DNA of 64,000 nt from Megascapheus bottae. Taxonomy: Eukaryota > Chordata > Mammalia > Rodentia > Geomyidae. The notes beneath the pieces were generated by a model, which ran no database searches, was not told the origin of the DNA, and saw only the letters and a program-made list of their open reading frames with translations. The position numbers were made by a program, and so were the translations under genes. The DNA lies in assembly GCA_024803745.1 (NCBI GenBank), contig JANJXV010000020.1, positions 24,168,777 to 24,232,776 on the forward strand. Direction: 5' to 3'. Each line of letters opens with the position of its first letter. The stretch's first letter is position 1. This document shows, piece after piece, positions 21,690 through 64,000 of this stretch.

Positions 21690-22425
21690 ATACCGTTCCT
21701 CACAATTCTGAATTAGGAACTCAAATGAGGGGGGTTGGGGGGAGGCTTTTTCTCTCTTTGTTTGAAGGCCCAGCTGGGGTATAATGATGCAAACAGCAGA
21801 GGCCTGGGGGTGGGGAAAGGCTGAGTGGCTCTAGCTCAAGGCCCTTCAGGGTGGCCTGAGCTTCAAGATAGTAAAGTACAAATTTCTAATCCTTTTACAG
21901 CCAGTTTATATTGGCTAAAGCAGGCCTGCACTGGCTTTAGGGGAAGGTACATAGAATTCTAGCTCTTGAGCTAAGTGTCCAAACATTCGTGTCTATCTTC
22001 AGTTCCCTGTAATACCACTGTAAGTGCTTCTGGAAAATTCCGACTAGGTTCAACTGTGTGTGGGAATTCAAACACTAATGTCCAGATGGCATATAGGCTG
22101 GCCAATCTCAGTCATTTCAGAGAGAATGCATATGTGTAAAGACATATCTCTAATTTTTGCTCCCATATTTATAAACACTAGTCTGAGAATTAAGACCCAT
22201 ACCCTGCTTCTGCTGATAACATTTCCTGTATTTCCAAGTGGCTCTGGCTTTCCAGAAAGAAAATGAAGTGCTGCCCTCTGCTGGCTTCCTTAACAACCTG
22301 CAAATTTTCTGCTCTCTAGGTTGGGTCTGTTTGATAACGAAGGTTAACACCAACCCCAAACAAAAATTTAGGAAAAAACAAACAAAACTTTATAGATTTC
22401 CAAGCTCTAAATTTACAAAAAACTA
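21690..22425. other. Unique intergenic sequence
   Basis: No exon recognised. Contains the CTCF-consensus motif at 22271-22284. Confidence 0.5.
22271..22284 (-). promoter_or_regulatory. CTCF core motif between GPR1 and EEF1B2
   Basis: The minus strand reads CCAGCAGAGGGCAG, a full match to the CTCF core consensus, in apparently unique sequence. Confidence 0.6.
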
Positions 22426-22427
22426 CT

Positions 22428-22510
22428 ACCTACAGGCTGAGGATGAAACTTAACAATAGAGCACTTGTCAGCACAAGGCCCTCGGTTCAATCCCAGCAGC
22501 ATTAAAAACG
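22428..22510 (+). mobile_element. ID-like SINE monomer
   Basis: GGCTGAGGATGAAACTTAAC..AGGCCCTCGGTTCAATCCCA. Confidence 0.6.
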
Positions 22511-22949
22511 AATAGCTGTGTATACCCCAAATTTAAGCACCCTGTGTATCTTAAGTGTTTCTCCCAGGATAACAATCCAAGTCACAGTGCAGCATATTGG
22601 AACATGTTTAAGTGGTTCTAATTTATTGCCAGTTTTGAAAAGCCACCCCTCTGGGCTGGTTAGAGCCCTGACACTGCTGCATAGCTACCAAATGCAAACA
22701 CATCATTTTCGGGTAAAGCCTGTTAATCTTTCAGTTACCTGATTACAACCTGAAGACAACACTAACCAGGACAGAATTGCATAACTGATCAATGTTTAAT
22801 ATGAAAGCCAAACCAAGAAGATATGGCCTCAGGCATCCAACCACAATAAGATGAGAACCAGGTTCATTTCCATAAAACAAAGCCGATATTAGCACAGCTT
22901 TAGTAATAATTGCACCCACAGCAAAACAAAAACACCACCCTTTATTTAA

Positions 22950-23007
22950 CAGGCAAGAAGGCTCATCTTTCAAACTTTTATTTCAATGCAATTATCTGGG
23001 GAAGACT
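22950..23007 (-). terminator. EEF1B2: EEF1B2 3' UTR and poly(A) signal
   Basis: On the minus strand AATAAA lies at 22982-22977, about 26 bases after the stop, followed by AGTTTGAAAGAT. A very short 3' UTR of this form is usual for EEF1B2. A second AATAAA at 22946-22941 may be a backup. Confidence 0.75.
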
Positions 23008-23162
23008 TTAGATTTTGTTAAAAGCAGCCACGTCCATGGACTGCACATAGTCCTCAAAAGCAGTGATCTGTTCCTCCAGCATGTCTGTTCCTACTTTATC
23101 ATCTTCCACTACACACTGTATTTGAAGCTTCTTAATTCCATATCCCACTGGAACCAGTTTAG
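23008..23162 (-). CDS. EEF1B2: EEF1B2 coding exon 6 with stop
   Basis: Encodes [20 protein letters not shown] to the C-terminal FNKI. The TAA stop is the complement of 23008-23010. Confidence 0.96.
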
Positions 23163-24274
23163 CTAAAAATAGGATTAAGAAAAATCTTAGAAAAGTTTGG
23201 AGGGGCAAAGGTTGAGAATGTACACAAATTAAACACTCATTTCAAAATACAAAAGCTAAACTCACAGGACCCCCAGACTAAGCCATCTGCTTGAATGCTT
23301 CGGACACACTCCTCCAATTTTGCCATATCTGTCTCATCATCCCAGGGTTTCACATCTAGTAAGATGGAAGACTTGGCAACAAGTGCAGGTTCTAGAAAAG
23401 TAAGAACAGCATTATACATTTAAGTAGCATTTCCCCCCCCCCCACCATAACCCAAAATGACCTGTTTTGGAATGGATCTTCTCCATAAACAAAATTTACA
23501 AATATATTTTGTCTGTCACACTGTGTGCCCTCTTTCTGCTTGGCTAAGAAAGAAGTGTTTAACTGTGTAACAGTTTCTTTCCCACAGAGGAATGCCACAA
23601 CTGTTATCATGAGAGCAGCTGCAGACCAGTAGCTGTGGAAGTTTTAGGAACAGTGGCTCACACCTGTAATCCTAGTTACTCTGTTTAAAGCCAGCTCAAG
23701 CACAAAAGACTTACCTCCAACTAACCTCTAGAAAAAAACAAAAAACTGGGAAGTGGGGCTTGGCTCAAGGACAGCACCTAAGCCGAGTTAAAAGTCTCAT
23801 TACCCACAAAAAAAAAAAAAAAAAGGGTGGGGGGTGGCGGTGGGGACAGCTCTAGTGGTAGAGCACCTGCCTAGTATACACAAAGCCCTGGGTTTGATTC
23901 CTCAGTACCACATACACAGACAAAGCCAGGAGTGGTGCTGTGGCTGAAGTGGTAGAATGTCAGCCTTAAGAAAGTTCAAAGGCCCCAGAGTTCAAGCCAC
24001 AGGACTGCTCAAAACGATAACAAAAAAATTGATAGATCTGACCTAATTAAAAAAAAATATGCTTGAAAAATACCATGAAATGGGCTGGGTGGCTCACACC
24101 TGTAATCCTAGCTGCTCAGGAGGCTGAGATCTGAGAATCGTGGTTCAAAGCCAGCCCAGGCACCGAAGCCCAAGCGAAAGTGGGGCTGAGGCTCAAGGGG
24201 TAGGGAAGGAGCCTTGAGCTGAAGAGCTCAGGGACAGTTCCCAGGTTCAGAGTTCAAGCACCATGACATCCCAC

Positions 24275-24308
<34 letters not shown>

Positions 24309-26407
24309 GGGAGTTTGGCCTACTAGTATAGTAGCATGCACAGACTGGGGTTCAATCCTCTGTACCACAGACATAGAAAAAGCCAGAAGTGGTGCTGTGG
24401 CTCAAGCGGTAGCACTCTAGACTTGAAAAAAAACCAACACCAAGGACAGTATTCAGGCCCCGAGTTCAAGCCCCAGGACTGACAAAAAAAAAAAAAAAAG
24501 AATGAAGAGAACAATTACTAATTGACCTACTTTTGGCTTTCTTTGACTCATACTGTGCAAGACGTTCTTCCCGAAGCTTCTTTGCTTCTTCACTTTCCTG
24601 TGCAAAAAGAATATAATAAACCTCAACAAAGCTGTGTTTTTTTCTTTTGCTTACAGCTGTTAGAAGAGCGATCATAAAAATAACCAGTTTAATCAGAAAA
24701 AAGCAAATCCATCATGAGGCTCAGCCGAAAGATGGTGATTTGATTTTATTCATCATGTGACCACAGTGAGGATTTTTTAAGAGGCAGATAATAACGTGAA
24801 GCCAGGGTTCAAATCCAAGTAATAGGGCTTATGCACAAAGATAACTTGCCTCTTAATTTAATTCCTTAGATAAAATCCCTCCTCATAAAATACACACCTC
24901 CTCATCATCAGACCCAAAGAGATCAATGTCATCTTCATCTTTACTCTCCACAGCTCCGCTTCCAGTGGTGTCTTCCACACTGGCAGGGCCATACTTGCCC
25001 AAAGGTTTCTTCACTCCAGGCAGGCTTAAAAAAAATCATTTTGAATTACCTGTCCAACTCTTTTTCTTTAAAAAAAAAAAATCATTCATGGGGCTTGAAC
25101 TCTGGGCCTGGAGTTCCCTGAGTTTTTCAGCTTAAGACTACCACCCTACCCCTTGAGCCTCAATGGCACTTCTGGCTTTCTGATGGTTAATTGGAGATAA
25201 GCGTCTCATGGACTTTAGTGCCCCAGGCAGGCTTTAAGCTTAGTTCCTCCAGAGTAGGTAGGATTATAGGCATGAACCACTGCACCCTGCTGTCTTAACT
25301 CTTTACCCAACAAACATTAGTAGCATGTAAGACATTATAATCAAAACTCACTACGATGAACTCTATCAATATTGGTTTGAGACCTCATTAAATATGCTCA
25401 CTCAGTTCCAGTCTTAGTGAGCATTCTCCCAAATTTCCACCCTTCTTGGCTAGACTGAAACGAATGTGCCACCTTCTTTTCACACTGTGCCTCCTCCCAT
25501 AAGGGTGGAAGCACATTGGCAAGGTAATGTGGGTAAAGCTGAACTGCTGCCGCCCATGTCCTACCTGTTCTGTTAAAAGACTTCAGTCTCTTGGCCTAAG
25601 ATCACAAAGAAATTTACAATGTCCTAATAAGTAATGGGGGTACACTCTTGTAAGCCTGAAAGGTTCTCCCTATTTCTTCAAAGTGAACACGAGGACTCTT
25701 TTACCTGCCCTTTTCCTTTTCATAGGATTTGATGTGATTATACCAACGTAGGGCATGACATAAGTCGGCAGGCGGCGGGCCGGAGACTGCCTCAAAAACT
25801 GCCACATCTGCTTGCGAGGGTACATACCTGGGGATAAGACACAAGAACAATTAAACATATATCCTTGGAAGAAATGACAGGACATCAACCTCGACGCACC
25901 CTACACTCGACGACGTGGTAATTAATGGGACCACACCTTTTTACTAGCAGGCTGCCTAGGCCTTCTTAGATGTATTTAATGAGGAGCTGCTTAAGATCAG
26001 AGACCATCTATGGAGGTCGATGGGCTTTCTCGGAGGAATGCCTGTTCCTCGGGACATCTCTAAGGTCGCAGCCCCTCTTCTTTAATGCTCGACTAACTAG
26101 ACAAGAGACTTGGCGAAACCCGATGGAACCCCAAAAAAATAGGAAAAGGGGGAGCAGTTGAACTCTTCTTCGCTTGCCCCTCGCTGCAGGCCATGCTGGG
26201 CTAGCACGTAGGCCCCGGAGAATCCCAGCGTGCCGGGCCCGGCCTTCCTTCCCGGGCGCCGGTCGAGCCTGCGCCACGTGGCCCCGTCCCCCCCCGGCCC
26301 GCGCGGGCAGCCGCCCCGTCCGCTCACCCCTCGATGTAACTCTTGTCCGCCAGGTAATCATTGAGCACCTGGAGGCCCGCGGGGCTCTTGAGATCTCCGA
26401 AGCCCAT
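23008..26407 (-). CDS. EEF1B2: EEF1B2, translation elongation factor 1-beta
   Basis: Gene-level entry. The coding exons, transcribed right to left, are 26407-26328, 25827-25705, 25024-24898, 24597-24531, 23391-23266 and 23162-23008. All junctions are GT-AG and in frame, giving 225 aa, the same length as human. The protein is the guanine-exchange subunit that reloads eEF1A with GTP within the cytosolic eEF1 complex. Residues 1 to about 80 form the GST-C-like N-terminus ([20 protein letters not shown]). A central acidic stretch contains [10 protein letters not shown], with the serine known as a CK2 site in human. The C-terminal exchange domain (about 135-225) ends in [10 protein letters not shown] few residues differ from human, for example [10 protein letters not shown] in the acidic linker. 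Intron 3 holds SNORD51 and intron 4 an H/ACA snoRNA. The promoter is shared head-to-head with NDUFS1. Confidence 0.97.
23266..23391 (-). CDS. EEF1B2: EEF1B2 coding exon 5
   Basis: Starts after TTTTCTAG. It encodes [20 protein letters not shown] to GLVWGS, the first half of the exchange domain. The donor is GTGAGT, and the next intron is only 103 bases. Confidence 0.95.
23511..23640 (-). ncRNA. SNORA41: H/ACA snoRNA in EEF1B2 intron 4, probably SNORA41
   Basis: On the minus strand an 8-bp stem TAACAGTT/AACTGTTA (within about 23606-23568) encloses an internal loop and an inner TTCC/GGAA stem. A hinge follows, then a second hairpin with outer ACACT/AGTGT and inner TCTTTCT/AGAAAGA. ACA at 23516-23514 is followed by GAC, exactly the H/ACA 3' end. 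The H box is degenerate (ACAGTTA). Identity rests on human SNORA41 lying in an EEF1B2 intron. The 5' end is not certain, and the visible two-hairpin core is only about 96 bases. Confidence 0.7.
23643..24050 (+). mobile_element. B1L-Geo then IDL-Geo in EEF1B2 intron 4
   Basis: The B1L-Geo copy (23643-23825) ends in poly(A). The IDL-Geo copy (23840-24040) has GGGTTTGATTCCTCAGTACC. Both are antisense to EEF1B2. Confidence 0.8.
24079..24304 (+). mobile_element. B1L-Geo SINE
   Basis: GGTGGCTCACACCTGTAATC..CAGAGTTCAAGCACCATGAC, with a tail of about 25 A. Confidence 0.85.
24305..24498 (+). mobile_element. IDL-Geo SINE
   Basis: GCTGGGAGTTTGGCCTACTA..GAGTTCAAGCCCCAGGACTG plus poly(A). Starts directly at the previous tail. 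Confidence 0.85.
24531..24597 (-). CDS. EEF1B2: EEF1B2 coding exon 4
   Basis: Starts after TGCACAG and encodes [20 protein letters not shown], a charged helix leading into the exchange domain. The donor is GTAGGT. Confidence 0.94.
24685..24765 (-). ncRNA. SNORD51: SNORD51 C/D-box snoRNA in EEF1B2 intron 3
   Basis: On the EEF1B2 sense (minus) strand the order is box C ATGATGA (24756-24750), an antisense element, box D' CTGA (24724-24721), box C' TGATGGA (24714-24708) and box D CTGA (24696-24693). The element before D' is the complement of CCGAAAGATGGTGA, which I recall as a 28S rRNA segment. The fifth base upstream of D' pairs with an A, agreeing with the U51 target A1511. Human SNORD51 is also in an EEF1B2 intron. 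It would be processed from the spliced intron. Confidence 0.85.
24898..25024 (-). CDS. EEF1B2: EEF1B2 coding exon 3
   Basis: Reads [13 protein letters not shown] through the acidic linker to GSDDEE at codon 110, then donor GTGTGT. The exon ends on a codon boundary. Confidence 0.95.
25066..25292 (-). mobile_element. B1L-Geo SINE in EEF1B2 intron 2
   Basis: ATTCATGGGGCTTGAACTCT to GATTATAGGCATGAACCACT. Confidence 0.8.
25705..25827 (-). CDS. EEF1B2: EEF1B2 coding exon 2
   Basis: Starts after a CCCCAG acceptor, reads [19 protein letters not shown] and ends in EKEKG before donor GTAAAA. Confidence 0.95.
26328..26407 (-). CDS. EEF1B2: EEF1B2 coding exon 1
   Basis: Codons 1-26 plus two bases. The ATG is in a strong context (CCATGG). 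The exon ends ATCGAGG followed by donor GTGAGC. Confidence 0.95.
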
Positions 26408-26501
26408 GGCCGCGGGTGTGTCCGGGAGCTGGGTAGCAGCGAAGAGAAAGAGCGAGACAAGCCCGCGCCTCGCGTTAAGGCAGGAGGAAAAAAAAAAAAA
26501 G
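26408..26501 (-). promoter_or_regulatory. EEF1B2: EEF1B2 5' UTR with 5'-TOP-like start
   Basis: Downstream of the TATA box the minus strand reads C followed by a run of T and then CCTCC (26501 to about 26483). This is the pyrimidine start expected of TOP mRNAs, of which EEF1B2 is a known member. It would give a 5' UTR of about 94 bases. The exact start base is inferred. Confidence 0.65.
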
Positions 26502-26524
26502 GGTCCAAGCCGGCCGGAAAATTC

Positions 26525-26532
26525 CTTATATA
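26525..26532 (-). promoter_or_regulatory. EEF1B2: TATA box of EEF1B2
   Basis: The minus strand reads TATATAAG 26532-26525, about 30 bases before the pyrimidine start at 26501. The spacing is right for TBP-directed initiation. Confidence 0.7.
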
Positions 26533-26939
26533 GAGATGGAGGCGTTTCCCGCCGCGCCGGCGGGAGGTTAAAGGTCAAGGAGCCGCACCACTTCCTTCAA
26601 GCCAAATCGGGCGTCCGGAACTCAGGGATCCACAACCCGTCCGCAGGACTCCCCGTACGTTCCGAAGAAAATTATAAAACAGCGGCATGTCTTAAAAAAA
26701 AAAAAGGTATCTCCGGGATTCTGAAAAGTTTAAAGAGGCCCGCCCCCTCCGAGTGCCGGAGATGACCGAAGACGCTCGGCCTCCGGGGGTCTCAGCCACT
26801 TCCGGCGGAACTGCAGGTCCTAGACTTCCTCCTCGCCGTCTCCCCGCCCACTCGCCGTCCGCCGGATGGGAGGGGCCGAATGGTCGAACCCCGAGTTTCT
26901 AGTCCCTTCTGGCTTTCCGTCTCGCCGGACTCCGGCTGA

Positions 26940-27046
26940 TGGGAGAAGCCGAGGCAGCCATCTTGAAATAGCGGCCGGGTTTCTGAGAGGGGTCAGCGTG
27001 AACTTAAAAGCGTCTGGCGGGCGGCCTGGACTCTTCCGGGGAGAAG
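26940..27046 (+). other. NDUFS1: NDUFS1 non-coding exon 1 (putative)
   Basis: The only good donor in the island upstream of exon 2 is GAGAAG followed by GTGAGG at 27047. The YY1 motif near 26957 is often found just inside or around TATA-less starts, so transcription probably begins near 26940-26960. No ATG from this exon joins the NDUFS1 frame. The start base is not determined. Confidence 0.55.
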
Positions 27047-28075
27047 GTGAGGTCGTGTTGAAGCGGAAAGGTTGAGGTGTCTCGGCGGAAGGTTTTATTT
27101 CTTGGCCGGACGGTTTTCTTTGGGTCCGCGCGACTTCTGTCTCCTCTTGTCCTTGGCTGGGCCCCGCCTCCCGTCACCTCTGCGGGGAGGGTCCTCCGCC
27201 TGGGTCCGGGTGCAGGCTCCCTTCCCCTCCGCGCGGGGAAAGCGGAGCGGTCCCCGGCGAGGAGGACGAGGCGTCTGCACCCCCTTCTGTCACCCGTGCC
27301 CCGGACGCCGGCGTGGAGCGCCTCCTCCAGATCGCCACCTCTGCTGCTGCCCCTGGAACCGAATGTCCTCTCGTTGGCTGTCGCTCTAGCAATCGCCCCG
27401 GCCTCTCGTTTCATGGAGCGGGAAATTGGGGTGGGGGTTGTCTTGGAGACAAATATTAAAATTTTACATTTGTCTAAAATGCTGGCTTTTGATTTATTAA
27501 TTTGGGGATGCTGATTTTTGAACCTCAGGGACTTGTACATGCTAGACAAGCTGTCTACCTCTCAGCAGCACCCTCAGCCCATCCGTTGTTGATTTTGAAC
27601 GTCTTCTCTTTCTGGAAATTCAGCTATTTTATTATACAACATGTTTTTGGTGGTTGTTTTATTGTGAGACAGATGCTCACAATACTCCCCAGATTGACCT
27701 AAAACTCAAAATGTGTTGCTCAACCTTGAGAGTACTAGGATTAGAGTCGTATGCCAACTATATCATAGTACTTTTAAGTTTTTCATCATTTGTTATAATT
27801 GTAAAACAATCCTGCCCAATCCATTGTATTAGCATTAAGTACTGCTTCTTAGCTGATGATATAGCTAGCAAAAGTTAATGTCTCAGACTGAGCACTCTCA
27901 ACTACTGTATTTGAGGGAAAACATTAGGCTTTGGGATTGTTCAGTGACAATGTATAAGAAGTATTATAAGACCTCATTTAACTAAACAACCCCCAACAAA
28001 ACTACAAAAAAAGTTTGTAATAAGGTGGGGTTTTCCTATTGTAATATGACTCTTCTTTATTTTATTTTTAGCAAT

Positions 28076-62072
<33,997 letters not shown>

Positions 62073-62282
62073 AAGTTCTACTAAGAACCCAGCTTTGCCA
62101 CAAATACTACATGGACAATTACATTGGAGTAATCTCTTATAAACCTATCTCTTAAAAGATCTAAATGACGTAATACTTGAGGTTATGCCCCGCTTATTTG
62201 AAACGGATATTGCAGTTACCAACAAACTTATCAGCTTCAGATTTGTATATTATGTGTAAATGTTTGATAAAACTATATGTAG
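62073..62282 (+). terminator. NDUFS1: NDUFS1 3' UTR
   Basis: AT-rich unique sequence after the stop. I found no AATAAA nearby. GATAAA at 62267-62272 is a known weak variant and the best candidate, just before an ID-like repeat. The end is uncertain. Confidence 0.45.
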
Positions 62283-62627
62283 CAGCTGGAATTGTAGGCC
62301 AATTCATTGGTAGATTTGACTAGCGTGCATGAGGCCCTGAGGTTAATTCCCAGCTCTGAAAAAACTATACCTTTACTCTTTCATGTAAAAGTGGCTTTGT
62401 GTTAAATACAAAGAAAACCTTAAAATGTCAGTTGTTTTGTTTAATTTTCATATCATTTAAGCTTGTAAAATGGATGAGATAAAGAAATCTTCCATGTTTG
62501 AGGACATACCATAATATGGTAGAGGTAGAGTAAGTGCCTGATATAAGGCCCCTGCACTGCAGAAAAAGAAAGACAGAAACCTTTCTGTAAATCTCACATT
62601 CATATTTTTCCTTTTTTTGGGGGGGGG

Positions 62628-62857
62628 GGGTGCCGGTCATAGGACTTGAACTCTGGGCCTGGATGCTGTCCCTGAACTCTTCAGCTCAAGGCTACCACCC
62701 TACCCCTTGAGCCACATAGCCATTTCTGGTTTTCTGATGGTTAATTGGAGATAAAAGTCCCATGGACTTTAGTGCCCGGGCTGGCTTTGAACCTCCATCC
62801 TCAGATCTCAGCCTCCTGAGTAGTTAGGATTATAGGCGTGTGCCACTGCACCCAGCA
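62628..62857 (-). mobile_element. B1L-Geo SINE downstream of NDUFS1
   Basis: GGTCATAGGACTTGAACTCT to GATTATAGGCGTGTGCCACT. Confidence 0.86.
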
Positions 62858-62899
62858 AGTCTCACATTTTTCTAATGCCAAAGAAAAGATTATTATATT

Positions 62900-63100
62900 A
62901 TACTGGGCAGATAGGCTTGGCTCATTTGCTCACACCTATAACTGAGCTATTCAATAGGTTGAGTTCTGAGGATCTCAGTTCAGAGCCAGCTGAAGCAGCA
63001 AAGTCTGTGAGACTCTTCTCTCCAGTTAAAGCCAGATGTGGAGATGTGACTCAAGTGGTAGAGTTCAAGTGCCAGGATCAGCACACACAGCACAGACTAG
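62900..63100 (+). mobile_element. B1L-Geo SINE, diverged
   Basis: TTGGCTCATTTGCTCACACC..GAGATGTGACTCAAGTGGTA..GTTCAAGTGCC. Confidence 0.65.
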
Positions 63101-63439
63101 GCACATAGAAAAATATCATCTGTTACATGCGTATGTTATATACATTTGTACAGTACAAGTATGTGAGTCTGTATCATGGACAATTGGAGTAAGTTGTAAT
63201 AATTGGTAATCAGTCTTTCCCATGTGCTTTGCACTCTGGATTGACATGCTTTTTTTTTTTTTTTTTGTCCTTGCAATAACCCTTGAGATATTTCATTTAT
63301 AAATGAAGAAACTAAAACCCAATGATAATAAGGCTACACAGCAAGAAGAAAAGTTACCAGCAAGATTCTGCTCTTATTGTATTCGAGTCCATTGTCTTTG
63401 CTGTACATAATTCCCCTTCATTTGTTTTTTTTTGTTGTT

Positions 63440-63632
63440 TTTTTGGCCATTCTTGGGGCTTGAACTCAGGGCCTGGGCACTGTCCTTGGACACTGCTCAA
63501 GGCTAGCACTCTAACACTTGAATTACAGCACCACTTCCAGCTTTTTCTGTGTACGTAGTACTGAAGAATTGAACCCAGGGCTTCATGCATGCTAGGAAAG
63601 CACTGTACCCACTAGGCCACACTCTTGACCTC
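63440..63632 (-). mobile_element. IDL-Geo SINE
   Basis: GGCCATTCTTGGGGCTTGAA to CACTAGGCCACACTCTTGAC. Confidence 0.86.
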
Positions 63633-63679
63633 ACAGATTTTATTTTCTAAGGATTATTAAGGAACTTAATGGAAACACC

Positions 63680-63714
63680 TTTCTTTCTTTCCCTCCCTCC
63701 CTCCCTCCCTTCTT

Positions 63715-63768
<54 letters not shown>

Positions 63769-63804
63769 TCCTTCCTTCCTTCCTTCCTTCCTTCCTTCCT
63801 TCCT

Positions 63805-63851
<47 letters not shown>

Positions 63852-63858
63852 CTTTCTT

Positions 63859-63909
<51 letters not shown>

Positions 63910-63934
63910 TTCTTTCTGTCTTTCTGTCTTTCTG

Positions 63935-63998
<64 letters not shown>

Positions 63999-64000
63999 TC
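63680..64000 (+). repeat. Compound pyrimidine microsatellite
   Basis: Blocks of CTTT, CCCT, CT, CCTT and TTTC units for more than 300 bases, running off the window edge. The true length is unknown. Confidence 0.97.

Larger units (their letters stand above)
26160..27420. promoter_or_regulatory. CpG-island bidirectional promoter EEF1B2/NDUFS1
   Basis: The only clearly CpG-dense, GC-rich stretch in the window. It spans the first exon of EEF1B2 (-) and the putative first exon of NDUFS1 (+). ETS-type cores occur at 26798-26805 (ACTTCCGG) and 27033-27039 (CTTCCGG), and a YY1-type GCCATCTTG begins near 26957. Many open frames here are composition artefacts. Regulation by GABPA/NRF2 and YY1 would suit a nuclear OXPHOS gene but is inferred from motifs only. 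Confidence 0.85.

Noticed and set aside
26008..26508. A 166-aa minus-strand frame overlapping EEF1B2 exon 1
   Set aside because: Wrong frame relative to the conserved EEF1B2 start; composed of 5' UTR, exon 1 and intron 1.
27072..27514. Open frames of 105-181 aa on both strands in the CpG island
   Set aside because: They are proline/arginine-rich products of GC composition, overlap each other on both strands and coincide with the NDUFS1 promoter and intron 1.

Overview
The window is nuclear DNA from a placental mammal, almost certainly a rodent. It has GT-AG introns, a CpG-island promoter, poly(A)-tailed SINEs and one conserved gene block. The dominant repeat is a dimeric SINE with a tRNA-Ala/ID-like left half and a right half ending in GAGTTCAAGCCC..CAGGACTGGCA. 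This fits the IDL-Geo family described from Geomyoidea (kangaroo rats, pocket mice, pocket gophers). The lineage is therefore inferred from repeats and recalled literature; the species is not determined.

Three protein genes are complete in their coding parts. (1) GPR1/CMKLR2, a chemerin-receptor GPCR, has its whole reading frame in one exon on + (18909-19973). (2) EEF1B2, translation elongation factor 1-beta, lies on - with six coding exons between 26407 and 23008. (3) NDUFS1, the 75-kDa iron-sulphur subunit of mitochondrial complex I, lies on + with 18 coding exons from 28076 to 62072 after a non-coding first exon. The order and orientation match human 2q33 read in reverse. My joined exons give 225 aa for EEF1B2 and 727 aa for NDUFS1, the usual lengths, with every junction in frame. 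Two EEF1B2 introns carry snoRNAs: a C/D RNA matching SNORD51 and an H/ACA RNA that by position should be SNORA41.

Layout: 1-18.9 kb has no coding exon and is probably upstream or 5'-UTR intron sequence of GPR1 filled with SINEs. 18.9-20.1 kb is the GPR1 exon. 20.1-22.9 kb is intergenic. 22.95-26.5 kb is EEF1B2. 26.2-27.4 kb is a CpG island acting as a head-to-head promoter. 27-62.3 kb is NDUFS1. 62.3-64 kb is downstream sequence ending in a long pyrimidine microsatellite. EEF1B2 shows a TATA box plus a 5'-TOP-like start, while the NDUFS1 side is TATA-less with ETS and YY1 motifs, so one promoter region serves a translation factor and a respiratory subunit.

Two repeat names are used below. 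IDL-Geo is the ID-like head plus Geo tail. B1L-Geo is my label for a second dimer in which a 7SL/B1-like head carries the same Geo-type tail. SINE limits were read by eye and are good to about 10 bases. I found no undescribed protein system. The points most worth checking are the shared, tRNA-like Geo module, a convergent set of CTCF-consensus motifs around GPR1, a canonical DRY in GPR1, and a 6-nt tandem acceptor in NDUFS1.
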